Of a stretch of 64,000 nucleotides of DNA, positions 32,740 to 41,730 are shown one piece after another (the stretch's first letter is position 1; each line of letters begins with the position of its first letter). A program made the translations under genes and the position numbers. The stretch comes from Novosphingobium resinovorum (GTDB lineage Bacteria > Pseudomonadota > Alphaproteobacteria > Sphingomonadales > Sphingomonadaceae). The stretch spans positions 372,001-436,000 of the forward strand of contig NZ_CP017076.1 of the NCBI RefSeq assembly GCF_001742225.1, given 5' to 3'. The notes beneath the pieces were generated by a model that saw only the letters and a program-made list of their open reading frames with translations, did no database searches and was not told the origin of the DNA.

Positions 32740-35082
32740 ATGAGGGGTAAAAAAGTGTCCAAGTCTCGCCTTCGCCTATCATCGGCGCGCGTCGCGCCTG
32801 CCTATCTCGCGCTTTCGTGCGTGGGCTTCGCTGCCGCGCCTGCGCTCGCACAGGATGCCGAAGGCGACACCGCCGCGCGCAGCCTGGGCGGGGTCACCGT
32901 GTCCGACACCGCGATCGAGGAAACGCCGTACCGTGTGAACAAGGCGGATTCGCCCAAGTACACCGCGCCGCTGCTCGACACCCCCAAGACGGTCATCGTC
33001 GTGCCGTCGCAGGTGATCCGCGAAAGCGGTTCGACCACGTTCGTCGAGGCTCTGCGGACCGTGCCGGGTATTACCTTCGGCGCCGGTGAAGGCGGTAACC
33101 CGCAGGGCGATCGCCCGTTCATCCGCGGCTTCGACGCCCAGGGCAGCACTTATATCGACGGCGTGCGCAGCGTCGGCGGCCAGTCGCGCGAAATCTTCGC
33201 GATCGAGCAGATCGAAGTCGTGAAGGGCAGCGATTCCACCATGGGCGGTCGCGGCAGCGCCGGCGGCAGCCTCAATCTCGTCAGCAAGATGCCGCACCTC
33301 GGCACCGATGCGCGCGCCGACCTCAGCTACGGCACCGACGACTACAAGCGCGCGACCATCGACGCGAACTACCAACTTGGCGACATGGCGGCGATCCGCA
33401 TCAATGGCATGTGGCACGATGCCGACGTCGCCAAGCGAGACGTGGTGACCTACAACCGCTGGGGTATCTCGCCCTCGGTGGCGCTGGGCCTGGGCACTTC
33501 GACCCGCGCCTTCATCAACTACTATCACATGCAGAGCGACGACATTCCCGATCCGGGCATTCCGTTCGAGCGCACTGCTGCCCAGGTGACTTCGGCAAGC
33601 CTGCTGAAGATCGAGCCCGCCGACGTCAAGCGTAGCACCTTCTACGGGTTGGCCAACCGCGACTTCCGCAAGACCAATACCGACGAACTGCTGATGCGCG
33701 CCGAGCATGATCTGTCAGACACGATCCGCCTGCGCGCGACCGGCAAGTATGCCAACGTCAAACAGGCATACATCATCACCCAGCCCGACGACAGCCAGGG
33801 CAACGTGCAGAACGGCCTGGTGTGGCGCCGAGCGAACACGCGTTGGAGCGACGTGGACTCGATGGTCGGCCAACTCGACCTGTCGGGCAAGTTCATGACC
33901 GGCGGTATCGAGCACTCGTTCGCGACCGGCTTCGAGGCCAGCTGGGAACAGTCGAAGCGCGGTACCTTCAACGTAAACACCAACGTCACGACCGCCACGG
34001 CAACGAGTGGTGCCAACGGTCGCTGCGGCACGTTGAACATTGCGGCTTACAACTGCACCAGCCTGACCAACCCCAACCCTTACGATCCGTGGCAGAACGT
34101 GCAGACCAACGGCACCGTCGTGCCCGTGGTCAAGAGCGCCATCAGCGGCAAGACCGAAGCGACGACTTACGCGCTCTATGCCGCAGACACCGTGACGGTA
34201 ACCGACTTCCTGCTGCTGAACCTGGGCCTGCGTTACGATTGGTTCGACACGACGGCGACGACCATTTCGACGACCACTGCTCCGGTCGTGCTGTCGAACA
34301 AGGAGCACTTCCTGAACTATCAGGCGGGCGTCGTTCTCAAGCCGATGTCCAACGGCAGCGTCTACGTCTCGATCGCCAAGTCGTCCACGCCGGCCGGCAG
34401 CCTGATCGGTGAAGGCCAGGAAGGCAACGCGCTGACCGCGCTGACCACCCTTGATCTCAAGGCGGAAGTCACCAAGTCCTACGAGATCGGCACTAAGTGG
34501 TCGTTCTTCGATGACGCCTTCGGCCTCAACCTGGCACTGTTCAAGACCGACACCGACAACGCCCGCATCACCAACGGCGCCGATGTGGTCTTCCAGGGCA
34601 AGCGCAACATCAAGGGCGTCGAAGTGGGCTTCAACGGCAAGCCGCTTCCGTTCTGGAGCGTCTTCGGTGGCTACACCTACATGGACTCCAAGATCGTCGA
34701 TGGTGGGTACACCCAAGTCGGCACCGTCATCACGCCCAGCATCAACAACGGCAAGCCGTTCCCGAACACGCCGAAGCACAGCTTCACCGCATGGTCGACG
34801 TTCGACATCGCCGAGCGCTTCCAGATCGGCGGCGGCGCGATCTACAACTCCAAGCAGTACGGCGGTTACGGTGCCTCGACCTACGGCACCATCACACGCT
34901 CGATCCCCAGCTACTGGCGCTTCGACGCGACGGCTTCCGCCACCATCACTGACAACATCGAGGTACGCGTGAACGTGCAGAACCTCGCCAACAAGAAGTA
35001 TTACGACAAGACCTACTCGACCCACTTCGCGACGATCGCACCGGGTCGCTCGGCCTTCGCGACCCTCTCGCTGAAGTATTGA
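32740..35082 (+). CDS. TonB-dependent siderophore receptor (catecholate type)
   Basis: The 780-residue outer membrane receptor has a signal peptide ending AAAPALAQ, a plug domain (LLDTPKTVIVVPSQVIRES, RGFDAQGSTYIDGVRS, IEVVKGSDSTMGGRGSAGGSLN) and a barrel ending FATLSLKY with a terminal aromatic. The plug motifs are those of ferric-siderophore receptors of the Fiu/FcuA group. The best start may be GTG 32755 (MSKSRLRLSS) because AGGGG lies seven bases before it; ATG 32740 is in frame just upstream. A Fur-box-like palindrome precedes the gene. A GC-rich hairpin near 35104-35131 may terminate it. Confidence 0.9.
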   Translation: MRGKKVSKSRLRLSSARVAPAYLALSCVGFAAAPALAQDAEGDTAARSLGGVTVSDTAIEETPYRVNKADSPKYTAPLLDTPKTVIVVPSQVIRESGSTTFVEALRTVPGITFGAGEGGNPQGDRPFIRGFDAQGSTYIDGVRSVGGQSREIFAIEQIEVVKGSDSTMGGRGSAGGSLNLVSKMPHLGTDARADLSYGTDDYKRATIDANYQLGDMAAIRINGMWHDADVAKRDVVTYNRWGISPSVALGLGTSTRAFINYYHMQSDDIPDPGIPFERTAAQVTSASLLKIEPADVKRSTFYGLANRDFRKTNTDELLMRAEHDLSDTIRLRATGKYANVKQAYIITQPDDSQGNVQNGLVWRRANTRWSDVDSMVGQLDLSGKFMTGGIEHSFATGFEASWEQSKRGTFNVNTNVTTATATSGANGRCGTLNIAAYNCTSLTNPNPYDPWQNVQTNGTVVPVVKSAISGKTEATTYALYAADTVTVTDFLLLNLGLRYDWFDTTATTISTTTAPVVLSNKEHFLNYQAGVVLKPMSNGSVYVSIAKSSTPAGSLIGEGQEGNALTALTTLDLKAEVTKSYEIGTKWSFFDDAFGLNLALFKTDTDNARITNGADVVFQGKRNIKGVEVGFNGKPLPFWSVFGGYTYMDSKIVDGGYTQVGTVITPSINNGKPFPNTPKHSFTAWSTFDIAERFQIGGGAIYNSKQYGGYGASTYGTITRSIPSYWRFDATASATITDNIEVRVNVQNLANKKYYDKTYSTHFATIAPGRSAFATLSLKY

Positions 35083-35103
35083 TCCATCCGGATAAGTCAC
35101 AGG

Positions 35104-35131
35104 CGCCCGCACCCTTCAAAGGGGCGGGCGT
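35104..35131 (+). terminator. hairpin after the siderophore receptor
   Basis: CGCCCGC and GCGGGCG arms, with an inner CCCTT/AAGGG stem, form a stable hairpin followed by only a short TTCG. A probable but weak terminator. Confidence 0.55.
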
Positions 35132-35165
35132 TCGTGTGTCCGGAAGATACGTTCAGAGCTGAATT

Positions 35166-35186
35166 TAATTGCCTTTTTTGCAATTA
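35166..35186. promoter_or_regulatory. perfect inverted repeat before the second antiporter
   Basis: TAATTGC (35166-35172) and GCAATTA (35180-35186) are perfect 7-base arms around CTTTTTT. It lies 63 bases before the antiporter start in an otherwise GC-rich area, so it is a candidate operator. Confidence 0.4.
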
Positions 35187-35248
35187 GTGGGTTGCCCCTC
35201 GGGCGCCCTGCCTCCTAGACTGCACGGGTAGTCATATGGAGTGAGGTT

Positions 35249-36880
35249 TTGGAGACAGTTTCGATCGTACTTTTTCTGCTGCTGGCGGTCGTCGTCAGCG
35301 GTGCCGTTGCGAGGATGATGCCGTTCTCGATACCCACGCCGCTGGTCCAGATCGTGCTGGGCGGTGTGATCGGAATGTCCACATCGCATCGGGTCGAACT
35401 CGATCCCGAACTGTTCCTGTTCCTGTTCCTGCCGCCCCTGCTGTTCCTTGACGGCTGGCGCATCCCCAAGGACGAATTGTTCAAGGATGCCTCCACGGTG
35501 GTGGAACTGGCCCTTGGCCTCGTGCTCATGACCGTGATCGGCATGGGCTTCCTGATCCACTGGATGATCCCGGCGATGCCGCTGGCGGTGGCCTTCGCGC
35601 TTGCCGCCGTGGTTTCGCCGACCGACCCGATCGCGGTGTCGGCCATTGCCGCCCGCGTGCCGATCCCCAAGCGAATGATGCACATCCTCGAAGGCGAATC
35701 GCTGCTCAACGATGCCTCGGGCCTGGTCTGCCTGCGCTTCGCGGTGGCGGCGGCTTTGACCGGCACGTTCTCGGCCGGAAGCGCGGCGCTCAACTTCCTG
35801 TGGGTCGCGGGCGGCGGCCTCGTCATCGGTGTCGCGGTGACGCTGGTGGTGACGCGCGTGAAGGCGTGGGTGACGAAGCGCTGGGGAGAAGACACCGGCT
35901 CCCAGATCCTGGTCAGCCTGCTGATCCCCTTCGGCTCCTACCTGCTGGCCGAGCATTTCCACGCTTCCGGTATTCTCGCGGCAGTCAGCGCGGGCGTGAC
36001 GATGACGTATGCCGAGATTTCGCGGCAGGCTCTCGCGGTTACCCGGATGCGCCGCAACTCGGTGTGGGACATGATCCAGTTCACCCTTAACGGCATCATC
36101 TTCGTGCTGCTGGGCGAGCAAATGCCGGGCATCCTCGCCGGAGCGCGCCAGACCGTCGCGGTAACCGGACATAGCGAGGCCTGGTGGCTCGCGATCTACA
36201 CGCTGGCGATCGTCGCGGGTCTGGCGACCTTGCGCTTCGTGTGGGTGTGGGCATCGCTGAAGCTGACGATCCTGCGCAAGGCCAAGCGCGGCGTCGGCGT
36301 GCAGACGCCGGACTGGCGCCTGATCGCCGCGACCTCGGTGGCGGGCGTGCGCGGGGCGATCACGCTGGCCGGTGTGCTGACCTTGCCGCTGACCCTCAAC
36401 GACGGAACGCCGTTTCCCACTCGCGACCTTGCGATCTTCCTTGCCGCAGGGGTGATCGTCGTTTCGCTGGTACTGGCAAGCGTGACCTTGCCGTTCCTGC
36501 TCAAGGGATTGGCCATGCCGCCCGAACCGGCGCGTCAGGCGGAGGAGGATTCCGCCAGGATCGCAGTCGCGCAAGCCGCGATCCAGGCGATCGAGCGGCA
36601 CCAGCACGCCCTCGCCGAAAGCCACGGCGAGGCCGATCTGTTCGCGGATGCCGGGGGGCAGGTGATGACCCTCTACCGCGAACGCATCGAAGGCCTGAGC
36701 GAGCGCCAATCCGCAGAGGCGCGCACCGGAGACAGACTGCTCCGCGACTTCCGCCTCGTCGGGGTCAAGGCGGAGAGGGCGGCACTTGCGCACTTGCTTC
36801 GCGCGCGAAACATCAGCAGCGAAACCGCCCGCAAGCTCACTCGCGAACTGGATCTGTCGGAAGCCCGCTTTCTAGGCTGA
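35249..36880 (+). CDS. CPA1-type Na+/H+ antiporter
   Basis: The 543-residue transporter has about 12 helices up to residue 425 (SPTDPIAVSAI and EGESLLNDASGL are the conserved ion-site motifs; AGVRGAITLAG is also typical), then a cytoplasmic tail of about 115 residues rich in charged helices. It should exchange sodium for protons. The start is a TTG at 35249 preceded by GAGTGAGG; no ATG gives the complete first helix. Its 3' end overlaps the convergent DUF2520 gene by 44 bases, so both mRNAs are complementary at their ends. Confidence 0.88.
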   Translation: METVSIVLFLLLAVVVSGAVARMMPFSIPTPLVQIVLGGVIGMSTSHRVELDPELFLFLFLPPLLFLDGWRIPKDELFKDASTVVELALGLVLMTVIGMGFLIHWMIPAMPLAVAFALAAVVSPTDPIAVSAIAARVPIPKRMMHILEGESLLNDASGLVCLRFAVAAALTGTFSAGSAALNFLWVAGGGLVIGVAVTLVVTRVKAWVTKRWGEDTGSQILVSLLIPFGSYLLAEHFHASGILAAVSAGVTMTYAEISRQALAVTRMRRNSVWDMIQFTLNGIIFVLLGEQMPGILAGARQTVAVTGHSEAWWLAIYTLAIVAGLATLRFVWVWASLKLTILRKAKRGVGVQTPDWRLIAATSVAGVRGAITLAGVLTLPLTLNDGTPFPTRDLAIFLAAGVIVVSLVLASVTLPFLLKGLAMPPEPARQAEEDSARIAVAQAAIQAIERHQHALAESHGEADLFADAGGQVMTLYRERIEGLSERQSAEARTGDRLLRDFRLVGVKAERAALAHLLRARNISSETARKLTRELDLSEARFLG

Positions 36881-37763
36881 AATCGATCCGGCCGGGCGCG
36901 AGGAGTCGTTCAAGCTCCTTGCGCTCCTGCGCGCCTCGGTCGCCTAGTGCGTCGAGCGTTGCCAGCGCCATGGCGCGGTAAGGTGACATCAGCGCGGGGT
37001 CGTCCCTGGCGATGACGTCGAGATGGCGCTCGATGGTGCCCGCGTCCCCTCGCAGCACAGGCCCGGATAGAGCCGCCAGTCCACGATCGAGGCTGTTTTC
37101 GAGCGCCGCGCGAACCAGAGGGGCAAGAAAAGCCCCCGGCGCGGCGATACCGGCCAGCTTCAGGGCGTCGCCTGCACCAGCAATGAGGGTGACCAGATGG
37201 TTGGCCCCATGACACAATGCCGCATGGTACAGAGGCCGGTCGGCATCGGTGACCTCTACGGCCACGCCGCCAAGTGCGCGCACGAGTGTCATTCCGGTGA
37301 CCGTCGCGGCCGGGCTCGACCCGGTCACTGCGAAGTGGGCGGCGGCCATGCGCTCGACCTCGATCTGCGGCTCGCCGGTGAAAGTCATGGCGGGATGGAC
37401 CGCAGCCGTCCTTGCGCCGATAGCCTGCAGGCAGGAGAGGGGGGCAGTTCCGCTTCCTCCGCTGAGATGGCAGACGAAGGGCGCGCCGGGCAGACTCTCT
37501 CTCGCCATCTCTGCCGCCACCATCTCGATCGCATCGTCGGCAACGGCGATGACGATGAGATCGCAGGTCGCAGCGAGGGTGCTCAAGCTATCCGCGATCA
37601 CGCATCGCTCGATGTGCCGCGCAGCTTGCACCGCGCGCGTGGGGTTGCGCCCCCAAAGTAGCAATTGGGACCGCGAGTGGTCACGCAGTCCCAGCGCGAA
37701 GGCCTGCGCGACGCGTCCGGTTCCGACGATGCCGATCCGTTCGGCTATGGGCGTGACAGTCAT
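36837..37763 (-). CDS. Rossmann-fold plus DUF2520 protein
   Basis: The 308-residue protein starts with a dinucleotide-binding fold (IGIVGTGRVAQAFALGL) related to ketopantoate and pyrroline-5-carboxylate reductases, followed by a helical DUF2520-type domain containing HAALCHGANHLVTL. Such proteins are predicted NAD(P)-dependent reductases of unknown substrate. The last 44 bases overlap the convergent antiporter gene. It is divergent from the pirin gene, with a nested palindrome in the gap. Confidence 0.78.
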   Translation of the reverse strand: MTVTPIAERIGIVGTGRVAQAFALGLRDHSRSQLLLWGRNPTRAVQAARHIERCVIADSLSTLAATCDLIVIAVADDAIEMVAAEMARESLPGAPFVCHLSGGSGTAPLSCLQAIGARTAAVHPAMTFTGEPQIEVERMAAAHFAVTGSSPAATVTGMTLVRALGGVAVEVTDADRPLYHAALCHGANHLVTLIAGAGDALKLAGIAAPGAFLAPLVRAALENSLDRGLAALSGPVLRGDAGTIERHLDVIARDDPALMSPYRAMALATLDALGDRGAQERKELERLLAPGRIDFSLESGLPTDPVRE

Positions 37764-37777
37764 GACGACTGCCTAAA

Positions 37778-37821
37778 GCATTTTCTAATCAGGTGGGATC
37801 ACCTGATGACTCGGAAAATGC
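37778..37821. repeat. nested palindrome between DUF2520 and pirin genes
   Basis: The outer arms GCATTTTC (37778-37785) and GAAAATGC (37814-37821) enclose the inner perfect arms ATCAGGTG (37788-37795) and CACCTGAT (37800-37807). It may be a small dispersed repeat or an operator serving the two divergent genes. Confidence 0.6.
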
Positions 37822-37910
37822 GGAATACCCAGCGTGTCGGCTCGCAAGTTGCACGGCCCTCGGCGATGCCGCATATCTGGCCGGGCAAGGAAAACAACGG
37901 GCGAGACGAC

Positions 37911-38804
37911 ATGATCGAAATGGTGATCGAGCAACGGCGGCGCAGCCTTGGCGGCGGTCTGGACGTGGGCCGGGTTCTGCCTTTCGCCAAACGGCGCATG
38001 GTCGGGCCGTTCGTGTTCTTCGATCACATGGGACCGCTCGACGTCGCGGCAGGCGCCGATCGCAGCCTCGATGTGCGGCCGCACCCGCATATCGGCCTGT
38101 CTACCGTGACGTATCTGTTCTCCGGCGAGATCGTGCACCGTGATAGTGTCGGCTCGCATCAGACGATCCGCCCGCAGGAAGTGAACTGGATGACGGCGGG
38201 CAGCGGCATTACGCATAGCGAACGGTTCGAAAAGGCCCGCGCCGTCGGCGATCATCTCCACGGCATCCAGGCCTGGGTCGCCTTGCCGGAAGGCGACGAG
38301 GAAGTGGCGCCCTCGTTCTCTCACCACGCCGGAGACGATCTTCCGCAATGGAGCGAAGCGGGCGTGCGCGGCCAGTTGATTGCAGGCAGCGCCTACGGCC
38401 TTACTGCCGGGGCGCGCACGCATTCTCCGTTGTTCTACGCACATCTGGACCTCGATGCAGGCGCGAGAGCCGAAGTGCCGCCGGGCCACGCGGAGCGGGC
38501 GGTCTATGTCGCTACCGGGGCGGTCGAAGTCGATGGCAGCCGCTACGAAGCGGGCAATATGCTGGTTCTTGGCGCCGACGTATCCAGTGTAATCGCCGTG
38601 GAACGATCCACCGTGATGGTGCTGGGTGGCGAGCCGGTCGGCGAGCGCTTCCTCTACTGGAACTTCGTCTCATCTTCCAAGGATAGGCTTCGTCAGGCTG
38701 CGGAGGACTGGAAAGCCGGCCGCATGAAACTGCCAGACGCGGACGATAAGGAATTCATCCCCCTGCCGGACGACCCGTTTCTGAAGCCTCCGGCAATGTC
38801 GTGA
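37911..38804 (+). CDS. pirin-family bicupin protein
   Basis: The 297-residue protein has the pirin N-terminal cupin signatures: RRMVGPFVFFDHMGP, DVRPHPHIGLSTVTYLFSGEIVHRDS and TAGSGITHSE supply the metal-binding His/His/His/Glu set. A C-terminal cupin follows from about residue 175. Bacterial pirins are quercetin-dioxygenase-like or redox-sensing proteins. Start ATG 37911 gives a standard length; a longer in-frame extension to 37665 crosses a palindrome and the divergent gene's start, so it is rejected. Confidence 0.87.
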   Translation: MIEMVIEQRRRSLGGGLDVGRVLPFAKRRMVGPFVFFDHMGPLDVAAGADRSLDVRPHPHIGLSTVTYLFSGEIVHRDSVGSHQTIRPQEVNWMTAGSGITHSERFEKARAVGDHLHGIQAWVALPEGDEEVAPSFSHHAGDDLPQWSEAGVRGQLIAGSAYGLTAGARTHSPLFYAHLDLDAGARAEVPPGHAERAVYVATGAVEVDGSRYEAGNMLVLGADVSSVIAVERSTVMVLGGEPVGERFLYWNFVSSSKDRLRQAAEDWKAGRMKLPDADDKEFIPLPDDPFLKPPAMS

Positions 38805-39003
38805 CGCGGATGGAAATCGGCTGAAAGCGCGGCGCGAAGGGCCATTTTCCGAAGGGAAGGGGTTTCAATACGGCGCATCGCACTTATATGAAGGGTTCCG
38901 GTACGCCCGCGACACGATGGACGGCCCTTGGACTGGAGAGGCCCATTCGTCCGTAACCCGGAAAGCTGAACATGTATCTTCTTGCCCGCTGCCCTCTGGT
39001 CCC

Positions 39004-40536
39004 ATGTTGAGGCCGCGGCGGCGCGGTATCGCCTCGGTCAATGCCGAAGTGCGGGACGGGATCGTTCCTGCGGCCGGAGCACTGGCCAAGACGCGTGATG
39101 AAGGACCTGCGGAGTCCGGCGCAAACTACCGTTTTGTCGCGCTTATCATTGCATCAGCCCTGTTCATGGAATTCGTCGATGCGACGGTGCTGGCCACGGC
39201 GCTTCCCACCATGGCGCGGGACTTCTCCGTGCGTCCACAAGAGATGAGCGTTGCGCTGACGTCCTACCTGCTGGCGCTTGCGATCTTCATTCCCGCCTCC
39301 GGTTCGCTGGCCGATCGCTTCGGATCGCGCACGGTTTTCCGTACCGCAATCCTGCTGTTCGTGCTGGGAAGCCTTGCCTGCGGGCAGTCGCGCTCCCTGG
39401 AAATGATGGTCGCCTCGCGCTTCCTGCAGGGCGTGGGAGGGGCGATGATGATACCGGTCGGGCGACTGGTCCTGCTGCGCTCCGTCGCCAAGCGCGACAT
39501 GGTCAATGCAATGTCGTGGTTGCTGGTTCCCGCGTTGATCGGCCCGATACTGGGGCCGCCACTGGGCGGGTTCATCGTGACTTATCTGGACTGGCGGTGG
39601 ATATTCTACATCAACCTGCCGATGGGGGCGCTGGGCTTCTGGCTGGTCGGTCGCTATATCGCCAACATTCGCGAGGATGAGCCTGGCCGCTTCGACACGC
39701 CCGGCTTCATCCTCAGTGGCCTTTCGCTAGGGTGCCTGCTCTTCGGCTTCGAGATGGTCAGCCGTCCCGGCGAAAGCGTCATGGCAGGAGTGCTGGTGGC
39801 TATCGGCCTGATCGCAGGCATCTTCTATGTCCGCCATGCCCGCAACCGCGAGGGTGCCATCCTCGACCTTGAACTGCTACGTGACCCGACGTTTCGCCTT
39901 TCGGTCATTGCGGGATCGATCACGCGCATTACCCAAGGTGCCCAGCCATTCCTGCTCCCACTGATGATGCAGGTGGGCCTTGGATTCACCGCAGCGAAGA
40001 GCGGGACGATCACCGTCGCCACCGCGATCGGCTCGCTGGCGATGAAGAGCTTCGCGCAGCGCGTTCTTCGCCGTTTCGGCTTCCGCCGTGCCCTGATCTG
40101 GAATGGGGTGATCGCAACCGGCGGCTATGCCATCTGCGGCCTGTTCGGCCCCGCCTGGCCGACCTGGGCGATGTTCGCGGTTCTGGTGCTGTGCGGCTTC
40201 TTCATGTCCTTCCAGTTCACGGCTTATAATACAATCGCTTATGATGGTGTCGATAAGCAGCACATGAGCCGCGCGACGGCGTTCTATTCCACGTTCCAGC
40301 AATTGATGTTGTCTCTGGGCATTTGCGTGGCGGCCATGGCGTTGCACCTTGCCATGATCGCCAATGGCAATTCAGCACCGACGTTGCGCGATTTTTCGGT
40401 AGCGTTTTGGGTCGTCACTGCGATCTCACTCACCGCCACCATCTGGAACCTGCGCTTTTCAAGGGATGCAGGGTCGGAAATCAGCGGCCATGTCGAGTGT
40501 GAAGAGACCTCGGAGGAACGACGTTCGGCGGCCTGA
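39004..40536 (+). CDS. DHA2-family multidrug MFS exporter (EmrB-like)
   Basis: The protein has about 510 residues and 13-14 hydrophobic segments. DATVLATALPTMARDF at the first helix and GSLADRFGSRTVF in the first loop are classic DHA2/EmrB motifs, together with ALIGPILGPPLGGFI in helix 5. It should expel drugs or other lipophilic compounds using the proton gradient. The start is uncertain; ATG 39004 is used, with ATG 38917 also in frame. It converges with the HlyD-type gene, with three bases between stops. No EmrA partner is adjacent in the same direction. Confidence 0.82.
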   Translation: MLRPRRRGIASVNAEVRDGIVPAAGALAKTRDEGPAESGANYRFVALIIASALFMEFVDATVLATALPTMARDFSVRPQEMSVALTSYLLALAIFIPASGSLADRFGSRTVFRTAILLFVLGSLACGQSRSLEMMVASRFLQGVGGAMMIPVGRLVLLRSVAKRDMVNAMSWLLVPALIGPILGPPLGGFIVTYLDWRWIFYINLPMGALGFWLVGRYIANIREDEPGRFDTPGFILSGLSLGCLLFGFEMVSRPGESVMAGVLVAIGLIAGIFYVRHARNREGAILDLELLRDPTFRLSVIAGSITRITQGAQPFLLPLMMQVGLGFTAAKSGTITVATAIGSLAMKSFAQRVLRRFGFRRALIWNGVIATGGYAICGLFGPAWPTWAMFAVLVLCGFFMSFQFTAYNTIAYDGVDKQHMSRATAFYSTFQQLMLSLGICVAAMALHLAMIANGNSAPTLRDFSVAFWVVTAISLTATIWNLRFSRDAGSEISGHVECEETSEERRSAA

Positions 40537-40539
40537 TGC

Positions 40540-41730
40540 TCAATGTAAACGTGCCTTGAGAAGGGGGCGTAGCAGATAGTTGAGAACACTGCGCTTTCCA
40601 TTCAGGATATCCACCTCGGCGACCATGCCGGGAATGATCGGCAGCGCCTTGCCGTCCCGCATGAGATGCGCGCCGTCGGTGCGGACGAAGACCTGATAGT
40701 AGGCGTCCTTGCCGCGCACCGTCTCCTCCTCGATGGTATCGGCACTGATGCGCTCGACCCGCCCGTTAAGGTCGCCGTAGACGGTATAGTCGTATGCCGT
40801 GATCTTCACTTTCGCCGGCATGCCGGGGACCAGGAACGCCACGTCGCGCGGGCGAACCCGTGCTTCGATCAACAGGCGATCTTCGATCGGCGTGACTTCC
40901 ATGATCGGCTCGCCGGGTTGAACCACACCGCCGCGCGTATTGATCAGGACGGTATTGATCCGCCCCCGTACCGGTGAACGGATTTCGGTGCGCCGCAGCT
41001 GATCGCCGCGCTGCTGGACGATCGGGGTGACGGCGCTCAACTCGGCCTGCTTGTTGGCCAGTTCGGTATAGGCCTCCTGCGCATAGGTGTTTTCGAGTTC
41101 GACCAGCTTGCCGGTATAAGTCGCGATGTCCTGCCGCAGTTTGAGCGCCTCCATCTCGCTGACGACCTTGCGGGCGGTCAGAGGCTGCACGATGGCCAAT
41201 TGCCCTCGCGCGATGTAAATCTGCTGCTGCAGGGTGCGCCGCCCTTCCTCCAGTTTGCTGCGCCGGGAAGCGAACAGTTCGCGCTCGGAACGGACGAGCG
41301 CGTCATCGGCCTGGACCTGTGGAGGAAAGCTGATCGAACCCTTGCCGAGCACTTCCGCCTGAAGCCTGGCTATCGCGGCTTTGAGAACGACCGCCTGGCT
41401 CGCTGATTCTTCGTAGGAGGTCCTGAAATGCGTGGGATCGAGCCGGACCAGCGACTGCCCCCGGGCCACGATATCGCCTTCGCCGACCAGAAGGTCTGCC
41501 AGAATGCCGCCCTCCAGGCTCTGGATCTTCTGCATGCGACTGACCGGGACGACTCTTCCTTCACCGCGCGTGACTTCGTCGATACGGGCAAGGGATGCCC
41601 ACACGATGGCGATCACGATGCTGGCCATTACTGCCCACAACAAGGGGCGAAACAGGGGATGCGGGCCGGTCTGGAATGGATCGTCCGGTTCGCGGTGGAA
41701 CCCTTGTGCCGGGAAGGTTTCAACCGCCAT
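40540..41730 (-). CDS. HlyD-family type I secretion adaptor
   Basis: The 396-residue membrane fusion protein has one N-terminal transmembrane helix (LLWAVMASIVIAIVWASLA), a biotinyl-lipoyl-like half motif (QKIQSLEGGILADLLVGEGDIV), long periplasmic coiled-coil helices (about 110-230), then a beta-barrel region with RSPVRGRINTVLINTRGG. It links the inner membrane ABC exporter to the TolC-type channel. Its start lies inside the end of the ABC gene (11-base overlap). It is the last of four coupled genes for the giant adhesin. Confidence 0.9.
   Translation of the reverse strand: MAVETFPAQGFHREPDDPFQTGPHPLFRPLLWAVMASIVIAIVWASLARIDEVTRGEGRVVPVSRMQKIQSLEGGILADLLVGEGDIVARGQSLVRLDPTHFRTSYEESASQAVVLKAAIARLQAEVLGKGSISFPPQVQADDALVRSERELFASRRSKLEEGRRTLQQQIYIARGQLAIVQPLTARKVVSEMEALKLRQDIATYTGKLVELENTYAQEAYTELANKQAELSAVTPIVQQRGDQLRRTEIRSPVRGRINTVLINTRGGVVQPGEPIMEVTPIEDRLLIEARVRPRDVAFLVPGMPAKVKITAYDYTVYGDLNGRVERISADTIEEETVRGKDAYYQVFVRTDGAHLMRDGKALPIIPGMVAEVDILNGKRSVLNYLLRPLLKARLH

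Noticed and set aside
30653..32743. Long plus-strand frame opposite the antiporter
   Set aside because: Its Arg/Glu/His-rich text has no family features; the antiporter on the other strand has clear helices and motifs.
35165..36793. Minus-strand frame (542 codons) opposite the second antiporter
   Set aside because: Shadow composition; the plus strand encodes CPA1 ion-site motifs.
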